Assembly (NCBI RefSeq): GCF_900156745.1
Contig: NZ_LT707065.1
Span: 4,278,001-4,342,000, forward strand
Reading direction: 5' to 3'
From: Achromobacter sp. MFA1 R4
GTDB lineage: Bacteria; Pseudomonadota; Gammaproteobacteria; Burkholderiales; Burkholderiaceae_B
DNA: 64,000 nt
In this document: piece after piece, positions 56,463 through 64,000 of the stretch
Layout of the letters: each line of letters opens with the position of its first letter
How positions within the stretch are numbered: the stretch's first letter is position 1
Translations under genes and position numbers: made by a program
The notes under the pieces: model-generated
The model's input: the letters and a program-made list of their open reading frames with translations, nothing else
The model's database searches: none
What the model was told of the DNA's origin: nothing

Positions 56463-58543
56463 TCGCCCGCCTCGATCCTTTGCTGAACCCCCGCTCGATC
56501 GCCATGATCGGCGCCAGTTCCAACCCGGGCCGCATCGGCGGCATGCCATTGGACCTGCTGACCCGATTCGGCTTCAAGGGCGGCATCTATCCGGTCAATC
56601 CGAAGTACCAGGAAGTCTTCGGCCTGCGTTGCTGGCCCGACATCGAAGCCGTGCCCGACGCGGTGGATCTGGCGGTGCTGGCGATTGGCGCGGCCGACGT
56701 GACGCCCATGCTGCGGCGCTGCCACGCCAAGGGCATCCGCGCGGCCATCGTCTACGCCGCCGGCTTTGCCGAGGCCGGTGGCGAGGGCGCGCGCCTGCAG
56801 GACGAGCTGGAGGCCTTCGTGGCGGAAAGCGGCATGGCGGTGGCGGGGCCCAACTGCATGGGCTTTGCAAACCTGAACACGCAGGCCCACACCGCATTCG
56901 CCTCCGTCTTCAAGACCGCGCCTGCTCAGGCGGGGCCGGGGTCGGTCAGCCTGCTCACCCAGAGCGGCAACGTGTGCGCGGCGGTATATGCCATCGCCCG
57001 CCGGTTGGGGCTGCCGTTCTCCCACTTCATCAACACGGGCAACGAAGCCTGCATCGACTTTTCGCAATACCTGGAATACCTGGCGGCCGATCCGCAGACG
57101 CAGATCGTGCTGGGCTATATCGAACAACTGCGCGACGGCGACCGCTTCGTGCGCGCCTGCCGCGAGCTGGAGCGCCAGGGCAAGCTGCTGATCGCATTGA
57201 AGGCCGGGGCCACGGACAAGGGGGCGCAGGCCGTGCAGTCCCACACGTCGGCGCTGGCCGGCGACCGCCGGGTGTACGCGGCGGCTTTCCGCCAACTGAA
57301 TGTCATCGAGGCCCACGATTTTGCGCAGATGGCGCACCTGGCCAGCCTGGCGACCCTGCGGCACCGCACGGCCGGCAAGCGCGTGGCGGTGCTGACGATG
57401 TCCGGCGCCCTGGGGGCGATCCTGGCGGACAAGTTCATCGGCGCCGGGCTGGCGCTGCCGGACCTGCCGCCCGATCTGCAGGACATTCTGCGCGGCGGCA
57501 TTCCCGATTACGGCATGGTCGGCAATCCGGTGGACGTGACCGGCAATGTGGTCAACGATCCGGCCTTTGTGCGCACCGTGCTGCAGGCGCTGGCCACGTC
57601 CGCCGCCATTGACGCCGTCGTGGTGTACGCGCCCGGCTACATGCTGGACCGCATGGCCGATGCCTTGGCCGAGGCCTCGCGCCAGCATCGGCGACTTTTC
57701 GTCGCGATCGATACCGGCCTGGCGCAAAGCCGCGCCGCGCTGCGCGAGGCCGAGGTGGCGGTGTTCGAGGATCTGGGCCAGGCGGTCGAGGCGTTGGCGC
57801 CTTATCTGTTGTGGTGCGCCGCGCGCGGGGAAAAACGGCAGGCGGCCCTGCCCGCCATTAAGGCCGCGTCCGCGCCCGGCCTGCCGTGCAACGAAGCGCA
57901 GGCGCGTGCCTATGTGGCCGCCTGCGGCCTGCCCGAGGCCGCGGCCGACGTGGCGCGCAGCGCGGACGAGGCCGTGCGCGCCGCGCGCCACGCCGGATAT
58001 CCGGTGGCGCTGAAGGTCCTGAGCCCCGACATCGCCCACAAGACCGAAGCGGGCGGCGTGGCGCTGAATCTGGCGGACGAGCAGGCGGTGCGCGGCGCGT
58101 ATGCCCAGGTGACCGAGGCCGCGTCGCGCGCGCAGCCCGATGCGCGCATCGACGGCGTGCTGGTGCAGAGGATGGAACGCGGCGTCGCGGAGATCATCGT
58201 CGGCGCCACGCGCGACCCCGTCTTCGGCCCCGTGTTGACGGTGGGCCTGGGCGGCGTGCTGACCGAGATCTACCAGGACACCAGCCACCGCCTCTTGCCG
58301 GTGGACGAGGACATCGCCTTGGAGATGTTGCGGGAGCTCAAGGCGTTCGCGCTGCTGGATGGGTTCCGGGGCAAGCCCCGGGGCGATCTGGCGGCGGCCT
58401 GCAGAAGCATCGTGGCCGTCGGCAACGCCTTGCTCGCCGCGCCGGCGCAGGTGTCGCAGATAGAAGTGAATCCATTGCTGATCAAAGAGGCGGGGCAGGG
58501 CGTCGCGGTGCTGGACGCGCTGATCCTGCCCGCAACCCCGTAG
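56459..58543 (+). CDS. ADP-forming acyl-CoA synthetase (acetate--CoA ligase family)
   Basis: 694-residue fused alpha-beta enzyme that makes an acyl-CoA with ATP to ADP. In order: CoA-binding domain (about 1-135, RSIAMIGASSNPGRIGG), succinyl-CoA-synthetase-like domains with the phospho-His region QSHTSALAGDRRVYAAAF near residue 260, and a C-terminal ATP-grasp domain (about 470-690, KVLSPDIAHKTEAGGVALNL and VGLGGVLTEIYQDTSHRLLPV). It supplies the CoA-activation step of the second module, in place of the CoA transferase in the first. Substrate unknown. Confidence 0.9.
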   Translation: MIARLDPLLNPRSIAMIGASSNPGRIGGMPLDLLTRFGFKGGIYPVNPKYQEVFGLRCWPDIEAVPDAVDLAVLAIGAADVTPMLRRCHAKGIRAAIVYAAGFAEAGGEGARLQDELEAFVAESGMAVAGPNCMGFANLNTQAHTAFASVFKTAPAQAGPGSVSLLTQSGNVCAAVYAIARRLGLPFSHFINTGNEACIDFSQYLEYLAADPQTQIVLGYIEQLRDGDRFVRACRELERQGKLLIALKAGATDKGAQAVQSHTSALAGDRRVYAAAFRQLNVIEAHDFAQMAHLASLATLRHRTAGKRVAVLTMSGALGAILADKFIGAGLALPDLPPDLQDILRGGIPDYGMVGNPVDVTGNVVNDPAFVRTVLQALATSAAIDAVVVYAPGYMLDRMADALAEASRQHRRLFVAIDTGLAQSRAALREAEVAVFEDLGQAVEALAPYLLWCAARGEKRQAALPAIKAASAPGLPCNEAQARAYVAACGLPEAAADVARSADEAVRAARHAGYPVALKVLSPDIAHKTEAGGVALNLADEQAVRGAYAQVTEAASRAQPDARIDGVLVQRMERGVAEIIVGATRDPVFGPVLTVGLGGVLTEIYQDTSHRLLPVDEDIALEMLRELKAFALLDGFRGKPRGDLAAACRSIVAVGNALLAAPAQVSQIEVNPLLIKEAGQGVAVLDALILPATP

Positions 58544-58575
58544 CGCGACCGCGCAAATCCCAGGAGGAGACAAGC

Positions 58576-59544
58576 ATGATCAAGACAATACTGGCCGGCG
58601 TCGCACTGGCCTGCTTTGGCGCCACGGGCGCTGCCCAGGCCCAGGACAATTATCCGAGCCGCCCCGTGCGTATCGTGGTGCCGTTTTCGCCGGGCGGCGC
58701 GACCGACATCATGAGCCGTCTGCTGGCGGAAAAGCTGAGCGGCAAGCTCGGGCAGCCGGTGATCGTGGAGAACAAGCCAGGGGGCGGCACCATGATCGCG
58801 TCGGACTACGTGTCGCGCGCCGAGCCGGATGGCTACACCTTGCTGATGGCCGCGTCGTCGCTGGGCATCGCGCCCAGCATCTACCCCAAAGTGAATTACG
58901 ACCCGATCAAGGATTTCGCGCCCGTCACGCAGGTGGCGTCCGTGGTGCACGTGCTGGGCGTGCATCCGTCGGTGCCGGCCAAGAACGTGGGCGAGCTGAT
59001 CGCCTATCTGAAGGCCAATCCGGGCAAGGTGAGCTATGGCTCGGTGGGCACGGGCAGCTCCACGCATCTGGAAGCCGAACTCTTTAACAGCATGGCCGGC
59101 GTGCAGATGGCGCACATCCCCTATAAGGGCAGCGCGCCGGCGCTGAACGACCTGGTGGCGGGGCGCCTGCAGGTGATGTTCGACGCGTGGGCGTCGTCCG
59201 GGCCCTTCGTCAAGGACGGCAAGCTGCGCGCCCTGGCGGTCACGACGGCCCAGCCTTCGGCGTCGGTGCCCGAACTGCCCACGGTGGCCTCCTCCGGCTT
59301 GCCGGGCTATTCGGCCATGCCGTGGCTGGGCCTGGTGGCGCCGGCGCGTACGCCGCAGCCCGTGATCGACAAGCTCTACCAGAACCTTGCGCAGATCCTG
59401 CAGCAGCCGGAGGTGAAGGCGCAGTTCGTGGGCCTGGGGCTGGACATCATTGGCAGCGATCCGAAAGCCTTCGGCGCCTTCCTCCGGCAGGACGTGGCGA
59501 CGTGGGCCAAGGTGGCGCGCGATTCAAATATCCGCCTGGAGTGA
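58576..59544 (+). CDS. Bug-family (TctC-like) periplasmic solute-binding protein
   Basis: 322 residues, the same length as the copy at 51567. Sec signal MIKTILAGVALACFGATGAAQA, then NYPSRPVRIVVPFSPGGATDIMSRLLAEKL, VENKPGGGTMIASDYVS and YDPIKDFAPVTQVA. It has no TctA/TctB partner nearby. It shares motifs but not close identity with the other copy, so it may bind a related acid. AGGAGG lies 8 bases before the ATG. Confidence 0.92.
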   Translation: MIKTILAGVALACFGATGAAQAQDNYPSRPVRIVVPFSPGGATDIMSRLLAEKLSGKLGQPVIVENKPGGGTMIASDYVSRAEPDGYTLLMAASSLGIAPSIYPKVNYDPIKDFAPVTQVASVVHVLGVHPSVPAKNVGELIAYLKANPGKVSYGSVGTGSSTHLEAELFNSMAGVQMAHIPYKGSAPALNDLVAGRLQVMFDAWASSGPFVKDGKLRALAVTTAQPSASVPELPTVASSGLPGYSAMPWLGLVAPARTPQPVIDKLYQNLAQILQQPEVKAQFVGLGLDIIGSDPKAFGAFLRQDVATWAKVARDSNIRLE

Positions 59545-59548
59545 GCGC

Positions 59549-60790
59549 ATGACGATGCAGCAAACGTTCGCGCCGGCGGATGCAGGGCGGGCCAGTACGC
59601 AGCAGGATGGCGGGGCGCAGGAAGATCAGGCCTTCCGCCTGGACCTGCGCCGCTGGCTCGAAACGGCCTACGCCGATTTCGCACGCGCCTGGCCGGGCGG
59701 CGCCGATCCGCGCAACCTGGACTACCGGCGCGCCTGGGAAGACACGCTGTGCGCCCATGGCTGGTCCGGGTTGGGCTGGCCCGAGGCCTACGGCGGCAAG
59801 GCGCTGCCGCTGTCGCGCCAGGCCGTCTTTCACGAAGAGCACGCGCGTTGCGGCGCGCCGCTGGGCGTGAACCTGATCGGCCACGGCATCCTGGCGCCCA
59901 CCTTGCTGCATTTCGGCAGCGAGGCGCAGAAGCGGCGCTTTCTGCCGGGCATTCTTTCGAACCGCGAGGTGTGGTGCCAGGGGTATTCCGAGCCGGGCGC
60001 GGGCTCGGACCTGGCCGCCGTGCGCACACGGGCCGAGCCGGCGCCGGGCGGCTTTCGCCTGAACGGCCACAAGATCTGGACGTCCTTCGCGGACCGGGCC
60101 CAGTGGTGCTTCGTGCTGGCGCGTACCGACCCCGATGCGGCCCGGCACAAGGGCCTGAGTTTCCTGTTGGTGGACATGCGCAGCCCCGGCGTGCGGGTCG
60201 AGCCCATCCGGCAGATCACGGGCGAGGCCGAATTCTGCGAGGTGTTCTTCGAGGACGTGTTCGTGCCCTCGGACGCGCTGCTGGGGGAACTGAACCAGGG
60301 TTGGCGGATCGCGATGGCGGCCGCCAGCTTCGAGCGCGGCACGTACTTCATCCCGCGCCTGGTGCGCTTCGCGCAGGAATTGCGCCAGGTGCGCGAGCTT
60401 GCGCTGCGCCCGGACGCGCGCGGCCGCGTGCCGGCGGCGTCGGCCTCGGTGCGCCACCGCTGGGCGCGCCTGGCGGCGGACAGCCATGTGCTGGCGCTCA
60501 AGTCGCAGCGCGCGCTGGCGGGCGCGATGCGGGGCGATCCGCCTGGTCCCGAAGGATCGTCGACCAAGATCCACTGGAGCGAGGCGCACCAGCGCCTGCT
60601 TGAACTGTCCCTGCAATTGCTGGGCGAGGACGCCTGCCTGGGGCCGGATGCGGCCGAGGCGGGCGCGGCGGGCGCGGCGCAACTCACGCACGCCTATCTC
60701 TGGTCGCGCGCCGAAACCATCCTGGCCGGCACCTCCGAAATCCAGCGCAACATCATTGCCGAGCAGATGCTCGGCCTGCCCAAGGCCTGA
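59549..60790 (+). CDS. Acyl-CoA dehydrogenase, full-length subunit
   Basis: 413-residue dehydrogenase with FAD-contact segments WCQGYSEPGAGSDLAAVRTRAE and HKIWTSFADRAQWCFVLART, and the C-terminal AETILAGTSEIQRNIIAEQMLGLPK. It begins 4 bases after the binding-protein stop; that GTGAGCGC spacer is a weak ribosome site, and coupling to the upstream gene is likely. It is paired with the short dehydrogenase that follows 6 bases later. Confidence 0.88.
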   Translation: MTMQQTFAPADAGRASTQQDGGAQEDQAFRLDLRRWLETAYADFARAWPGGADPRNLDYRRAWEDTLCAHGWSGLGWPEAYGGKALPLSRQAVFHEEHARCGAPLGVNLIGHGILAPTLLHFGSEAQKRRFLPGILSNREVWCQGYSEPGAGSDLAAVRTRAEPAPGGFRLNGHKIWTSFADRAQWCFVLARTDPDAARHKGLSFLLVDMRSPGVRVEPIRQITGEAEFCEVFFEDVFVPSDALLGELNQGWRIAMAAASFERGTYFIPRLVRFAQELRQVRELALRPDARGRVPAASASVRHRWARLAADSHVLALKSQRALAGAMRGDPPGPEGSSTKIHWSEAHQRLLELSLQLLGEDACLGPDAAEAGAAGAAQLTHAYLWSRAETILAGTSEIQRNIIAEQMLGLPKA

Positions 60791-60796
60791 CGTCCC

Positions 60797-61816
60797 ATGA
60801 ATCTGCACCTCAGCGAAGACCAGCGCATGTTGCGCGATGCCGCCCAGCGCTTTCTTTCGCAGCGCCACCCGGCCGCCGTGGCGCGCGCCGCAGCGCGTCA
60901 CGACGCGCCGGCGCGCCAGGCGCTGTGGCGCGAACTGGCCGATCAGGGCTGGCCCGCCTTGCTGGCGCCGCAAGCGCACGGCGGACTTGGCCTGGGCATG
61001 CAAGAGGCCTGGATCGTCGCCGAGGAGGCGGGCCGGCATCTGCTGAGCCTGCCGCTGGCGGCCAACATGGCGCGGCTGCCGACCCTGTGCGAAGCGGGCG
61101 GCGGGGTGGCGCGGTGGGCCGATCCCATGATGGCGGGCGAAACCTGGTACGCCGATGCCGACCTGCGCCCGGACGGCTCGGCCTTCATCGAGGGCGCGGG
61201 CGGCGACGTGCGTGCGCTGGCCGTGCGCGCGCAGGCCTCCACCGTCCTGCGGGTAGAACTGCTGGCGCCGGTTGCCGGTGCGGCAGGCCTGGATCCGACC
61301 ATGCCCGTCGCGATGGCGGCCCATCCCGAGATCGTGGAAAGCGTGGAAGTGACGGTCGATCCAGGGACGTGGGATCTGATGCGCACGCGGCTGCGCCTGC
61401 TGCGCTCGGCCGAGATGCTGGGCGCGGCGTCCGCGGCGCTGGACATGGCCGCGGCGTATGCGCGTGAACGCCAGCAGTTCGGCCGCGCCATCGGCGCCAA
61501 TCAGGCCATCAAGCACCGTCTGGCCGAAGATTGGATGGGCCTGGACGATGCGCGCCTGGCAGGCTGGGCGGCGGCGGCCTCGATGGATGCGCGCGCGCCG
61601 TCCGCGCCGCGCGATGTCCTGTTTGCGCCGCTGCTGGCGGTGCAGGCCAGCCAGCGCGCCGCCCAGAACGCGATCCAGGCGCACGGCGCGCTGGGCGTGA
61701 CCTGGGAGTGCGACGCGCACCTGTACCTCAAGCGCGTCCTGCGCCTGTCGGCCAGCCTGGAAGCCGACGTGTCCGGCCCGGACCTGCTGGAGCGCATCTG
61801 GGAAACCGCGGCGTAG
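60797..61816 (+). CDS. Acyl-CoA dehydrogenase, short subunit
   Basis: 339 residues, again shorter than normal and next to a full-length copy, as at 49131. It has YARERQQFGRAIGANQAIKHRLAEDWM and QAHGALGVTWECDAHLYLKRVLRLSASLEA, in which a Glu stands where the other short subunit has TEEYDL. The middle beta domain is reduced. It ends the catabolic operon. A heteromeric enzyme with the preceding gene is likely. Confidence 0.85.
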   Translation: MNLHLSEDQRMLRDAAQRFLSQRHPAAVARAAARHDAPARQALWRELADQGWPALLAPQAHGGLGLGMQEAWIVAEEAGRHLLSLPLAANMARLPTLCEAGGGVARWADPMMAGETWYADADLRPDGSAFIEGAGGDVRALAVRAQASTVLRVELLAPVAGAAGLDPTMPVAMAAHPEIVESVEVTVDPGTWDLMRTRLRLLRSAEMLGAASAALDMAAAYARERQQFGRAIGANQAIKHRLAEDWMGLDDARLAGWAAAASMDARAPSAPRDVLFAPLLAVQASQRAAQNAIQAHGALGVTWECDAHLYLKRVLRLSASLEADVSGPDLLERIWETAA

Positions 61817-61840
61817 CCGCCGGCCCCGGGGCGGCGGGCC

Positions 61841-61846
61841 TACAAT
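61841..61846 (+). promoter_or_regulatory. -10 hexamer implying a leaderless transcript
   Basis: TACAAT (5 of 6 consensus) ends 7 bases before the ATG of the next gene and no ribosome-binding sequence lies between, so transcription would begin at or next to the start codon. Confidence 0.4.
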
Positions 61847-61853
61847 CGCGCCC

Positions 61854-62624
61854 ATGCATAAATCCAACTTTCCCTCCGAACTCGACCAGCCCACGCTTTC
61901 CGAAGTCGACGGCGTGCGCTATCTGCACTTCAACACCGAATGGGTGCAGGGCGCGATGCACATCAAGCGCCCGGCCGACCTGGTGCTGGAGTACACCGCC
62001 CAGATGATGGCCTGGCTGCTGTTCCTGGAACCGCCCAAGGAAGAGGCCATCGGCATGCTGGGCCTGGGCGCCGGATCGCTCGCGCGCTTTTGCGCCAAGC
62101 ACACGCGCGGCCCGCTGCTGGCGGTGGAATGGAATCCCCGCGTGACGGCCGCCTGCCACATGTTCTTCCGCCTGCCCGGCGCGAACCGGCTGCAGGTCGA
62201 GCACACCGACGCTGGCGCGTGGGTGGCCGATCCGCTCAACGCCGGCCGTTGCCCGGTGCTGATGGTCGACCTGTACGACGCCGCCGCTGAAGGACCGGTG
62301 CGCGACAGCGTGAAGTTCTACCGCGACTGCCGCCGCGTGCTGGGCGAGGTCGGCATCCTGGCCGTGAACCTGTTCGGCCGTCATGAAAGCTTTGGCAAGA
62401 ACATCGACAACCTGTCCAAGGCCTTCGAGGACCGCATCGTGCTGCTGCCCGAGGTCGAAGCCGGCAACCAGATCGTCCTTGCCTTTTCCGGCCCGCGCTT
62501 GGCGATCACGCCGGCCGAACTGCTGGCCCGCGCGGAGGTGGTGGAGAGCAAGTACGGGCTGCCGGCCCGCCGGTGGGCGCGCTCACTGACGCGCCACGCG
62601 GTCGACGGGGTTCTGCATTTCTAG
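61854..62624 (+). CDS. Spermidine-synthase-like methyltransferase-fold protein
   Basis: 256-residue Rossmann-fold protein related to polyamine aminopropyltransferases. Motif I is MLGLGAGSLARF, then LLAVEWNPRVTAAC (acidic residue for the nucleoside), and VLMVDLYDAAAEGP holds an acidic post-I motif. It lacks the N-terminal beta-barrel of true spermidine synthases and has LYDAA in place of the usual DSTDP, so aminopropyl transfer is unlikely to be its reaction; methyl transfer is possible. It converges on the toxin gene and has a TACAAT -10 right before the ATG. Confidence 0.8.
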   Translation: MHKSNFPSELDQPTLSEVDGVRYLHFNTEWVQGAMHIKRPADLVLEYTAQMMAWLLFLEPPKEEAIGMLGLGAGSLARFCAKHTRGPLLAVEWNPRVTAACHMFFRLPGANRLQVEHTDAGAWVADPLNAGRCPVLMVDLYDAAAEGPVRDSVKFYRDCRRVLGEVGILAVNLFGRHESFGKNIDNLSKAFEDRIVLLPEVEAGNQIVLAFSGPRLAITPAELLARAEVVESKYGLPARRWARSLTRHAVDGVLHF

Positions 62625-62630
62625 AGGATT

Positions 62631-62957
62631 TCAGGGGCGCAGGGTCCTGAGCGGCCGCCGGGCAAGCTTGATCTTGAAGTCCTGGCGACTGTCGCAGATA
62701 AGGTGGACGTACACCTTGTCTCCCACGACTTCGTAGATAACCCGATTTTTGACGGCAATTATTTGCAGGAAGTGGGTCGCAGGCAGCTCCGGGAGTGGAT
62801 GCCCCGCTTGCGGGAACTGTTCGAGATTCAGAATCGCCGTCTTGATCTTGGCATAGGAATCCAACCACACCGCATGGGAAAAGTGCTTTCTGACGTAGTG
62901 GCGGATTTCGTGCAGATCATCGGCGGCCGATTGCAGAAAGACCACCGTCCGGCTCAT
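62631..62957 (-). CDS. RelE/ParE-family toxin
   Basis: 108-residue toxin of a type II system: FLQSAADDLHEIRHYVRKHF at the N-terminus, FPQAGHPLPEL and NRVIYEVVGDKVYVHLI in the C-terminal half, the usual ParE fold (two helices then a beta-sheet). ParE poisons DNA gyrase, RelE cuts ribosomal mRNA; the pattern slightly favours ParE. It overlaps the antitoxin gene by 4 bases and follows it on the minus strand. Confidence 0.9.
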   Translation of the reverse strand: MSRTVVFLQSAADDLHEIRHYVRKHFSHAVWLDSYAKIKTAILNLEQFPQAGHPLPELPATHFLQIIAVKNRVIYEVVGDKVYVHLICDSRQDFKIKLARRPLRTLRP

Positions 62958-63235
62958 TCCGCATCATCCCGGTCCAACGTTTCAATCTGCGCGAACACGT
63001 CCGTCGCCGGCCTGACGCGTCCTTCTTCGATGTCTTTACGGCCGCCCGCCAGCAGTTGAAGCAGCGCCATGGCCTGCTCCTGCTCTTCGAAGCTCTGCAC
63101 GTCCATGACGACGAGCTTGGCCTCTCCGTTCTGGGTGATGAGCAGCGGCTCCCGGGTCGCGGTCAATGTGGTCACAATTTCAGCCGCGTGACTCTTGAGG
63201 TAGGAGATAGGCTTCACTTGGGTGGAGTATTTCAT
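62954..63235 (-). CDS. Phd/YefM-family antitoxin
   Basis: 93-residue antitoxin. The N-terminal half (KPISYLKSHAAEIVTTLTATREPLLITQNGEAKLVVMDVQSFEEQEQ) is the DNA-binding Phd fold, and the acidic C-terminal tail should wrap the toxin. GGAG lies 7 bases before ATG. It is transcribed first, and the inverted repeat at 63266-63292 is the likely autoregulatory site. Confidence 0.92.
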   Translation of the reverse strand: MKYSTQVKPISYLKSHAAEIVTTLTATREPLLITQNGEAKLVVMDVQSFEEQEQAMALLQLLAGGRKDIEEGRVRPATDVFAQIETLDRDDAE

Positions 63236-63265
63236 GGACTGGACTCCGGCATGTTAGGCGAGATC

Positions 63266-63292
63266 GGACTGAGTTTAGTCTTAATTCAGTCC
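63266..63292. promoter_or_regulatory. Inverted repeat upstream of the antitoxin gene
   Basis: GGACTGA (63266-63272) and TCAGTCC (63286-63292) are exact inverted repeats, 13 bases apart, 31 bases before the antitoxin ATG. Probably the Phd-toxin complex operator. Confidence 0.6.
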
Positions 63293-63424
63293 TACTTCCG
63301 CCCGATTTTCAGTATCACGGGTTCTGGGTTGGCGTCTTAATCCCGGATTGTCAGCTTCCTGTTAGGGAAGGTACCGAGGCGCCCGGGGTTTACCTTTCTT
63401 CCTGCCCAGGTCTATCATGGCCTT

Positions 63425-63440
63425 ATTCATAATTATGAAT
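63425..63440. promoter_or_regulatory. 16-bp perfect palindrome upstream of the GntR gene
   Basis: ATTCATAATTATGAAT is perfectly symmetric and ends 26 bases before the regulator ATG; likely its autoregulatory operator. The rest of the gap from 63236 holds the antitoxin operator and no gene. Confidence 0.7.
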
Positions 63441-63466
63441 TACGGCGTCACCCGCGCCGTCAACCC

Positions 63467-64000
63467 ATGAGCATGAGCCATCCCATCGTCCGGCAAGCCT
63501 TGTACCTGGAAGTCGCGGACCGCCTGCGCGGCATGATTCATGCGCGCGCGCTCCGAAACGGCGAATGGATCGACGAATTGCGGCTGGCCGGCGAAATGGG
63601 CATTTCGCGCACGCCCTTGCGTGAGGCCCTGAAGGTGCTGGCCACCGAAGGCCTGGTCCGGCTGGAACCGCGGCGCGGTTGCTTCGTCAATGAGCTGTCC
63701 TTGCAGGATCTGGAAGACATCTTCCCGCTGATGGCCATGCTGGAAGGGCGCTGCGCCTTCGAAGCGGCGCGCAAGGCCAGCGACGCGCAGCTTGCCGAGC
63801 TGGAGCCGCTGCATGCCGCGCTGGCGGGTCACGCCAAGGCGGGGCGCATCGACGCTTACTACAAGACCAATTACCTGATCCACGAGGCCGTGCAGGCCCT
63901 CGCCGGCAACCAATGGCTGTCCGACATGGTGGGCAACCTGCGCAAGGTCCTGAGCCTGTCGCGCCATCGCAGCCTGTCGCGGCCCGGCCGCATCGACCAA
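63467..64000 (+). CDS. GntR-family (FadR/FCD type) transcriptional regulator, 3' partial
   Basis: The frame is open from ATG 63467 to the window end (178 codons, no stop). It begins MSMSHPIVRQALYLEVADR. The N-terminal winged helix has the typical DELRLAGEMGISRTPLREALKVLATEGLVRLEPRRGCFV, followed by the start of an FCD ligand-binding domain (EDIFPLMAMLEGRCAFEAARKAS...). Normal length would be about 220-240 residues. A perfect palindrome lies just upstream. Its target genes are outside the window. Confidence 0.9.
   Translation, partial: MSMSHPIVRQALYLEVADRLRGMIHARALRNGEWIDELRLAGEMGISRTPLREALKVLATEGLVRLEPRRGCFVNELSLQDLEDIFPLMAMLEGRCAFEAARKASDAQLAELEPLHAALAGHAKAGRIDAYYKTNYLIHEAVQALAGNQWLSDMVGNLRKVLSLSRHRSLSRPGRIDQ

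Overview
This is a gene-dense, GC-rich chromosomal window from a betaproteobacterium. It is most likely an Alcaligenaceae member close to Achromobacter or Bordetella (inference). The reasons are two orphan Bug-type (TctC-like) solute-binding proteins, elongation factor P with Arg32 next to its rhamnosyltransferase EarP, both aconitases AcnA and AcnB, a DUF2863 protein, and the organisation of the genes. I saw no rRNA, tRNA, CRISPR array, insertion sequence or prophage.

Layout. 1-6.0 kb: the end of an exopolysaccharide region, with a tyrosine autokinase (5' cut by the window edge), phosphomannomutase/phosphoglucomutase, pgi and galE; together these supply and export nucleotide-sugar precursors. 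6.1-9.0 kb: serine acetyltransferase, a Sir2 deacylase and an inositol-monophosphatase-family protein. 9.1-13.6 kb: a GABA catabolism unit (gabT, gabD) divergent from a MocR/GabR-like regulator. 13.7-18.8 kb: a DUF72 protein and a UvrD-like helicase sharing a LexA box, then CorA and a secreted or membrane-anchored nuclease. 18.9-25.3 kb: a four-gene peptide ABC importer. 25.4-28.0 kb: a DUF1178 protein, then a two-gene AbiE-like (type IV) toxin-antitoxin or abortive-infection unit with lower GC and its own palindromic operator. 28.0-31.1 kb: DUF2863, earP and efp. 31.3-46.8 kb: a DODA-type dioxygenase, acnA, a LysR/pirin divergent pair, a Fur-controlled TonB receptor, a lytic-transglycosylase-like lipoprotein, acnB, two envelope proteins, a TauE/SafE permease and a CBS protein. 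acnA and acnB carry the same 25-bp palindromic element upstream.

46.9-61.8 kb is one large CoA-thioester catabolic region. Two modules each carry an acid-activating enzyme (CoA-transferase in one, ADP-forming acyl-CoA synthetase in the other), a pair of adjacent acyl-CoA dehydrogenase genes (one full-size, one short), an enoyl-CoA hydratase-like enzyme and an orphan periplasmic binding protein. One thiolase, one IclR and one LysR regulator accompany them. The logic is uptake, CoA activation, oxidation, hydration and thiolysis of an organic acid that I cannot identify. 61.8-64 kb: a spermidine-synthase-like methyltransferase with a probable leaderless promoter, a ParE/Phd toxin-antitoxin pair, and the start of a GntR/FadR-type regulator that runs off the end.

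Small-scale structure includes a dispersed GGTGTC-T-GACACC palindrome at gene 3' ends, several clear intrinsic terminators, an 18-bp-arm hairpin between gabD and the inositol phosphatase gene, and operator palindromes beside most of the regulators.
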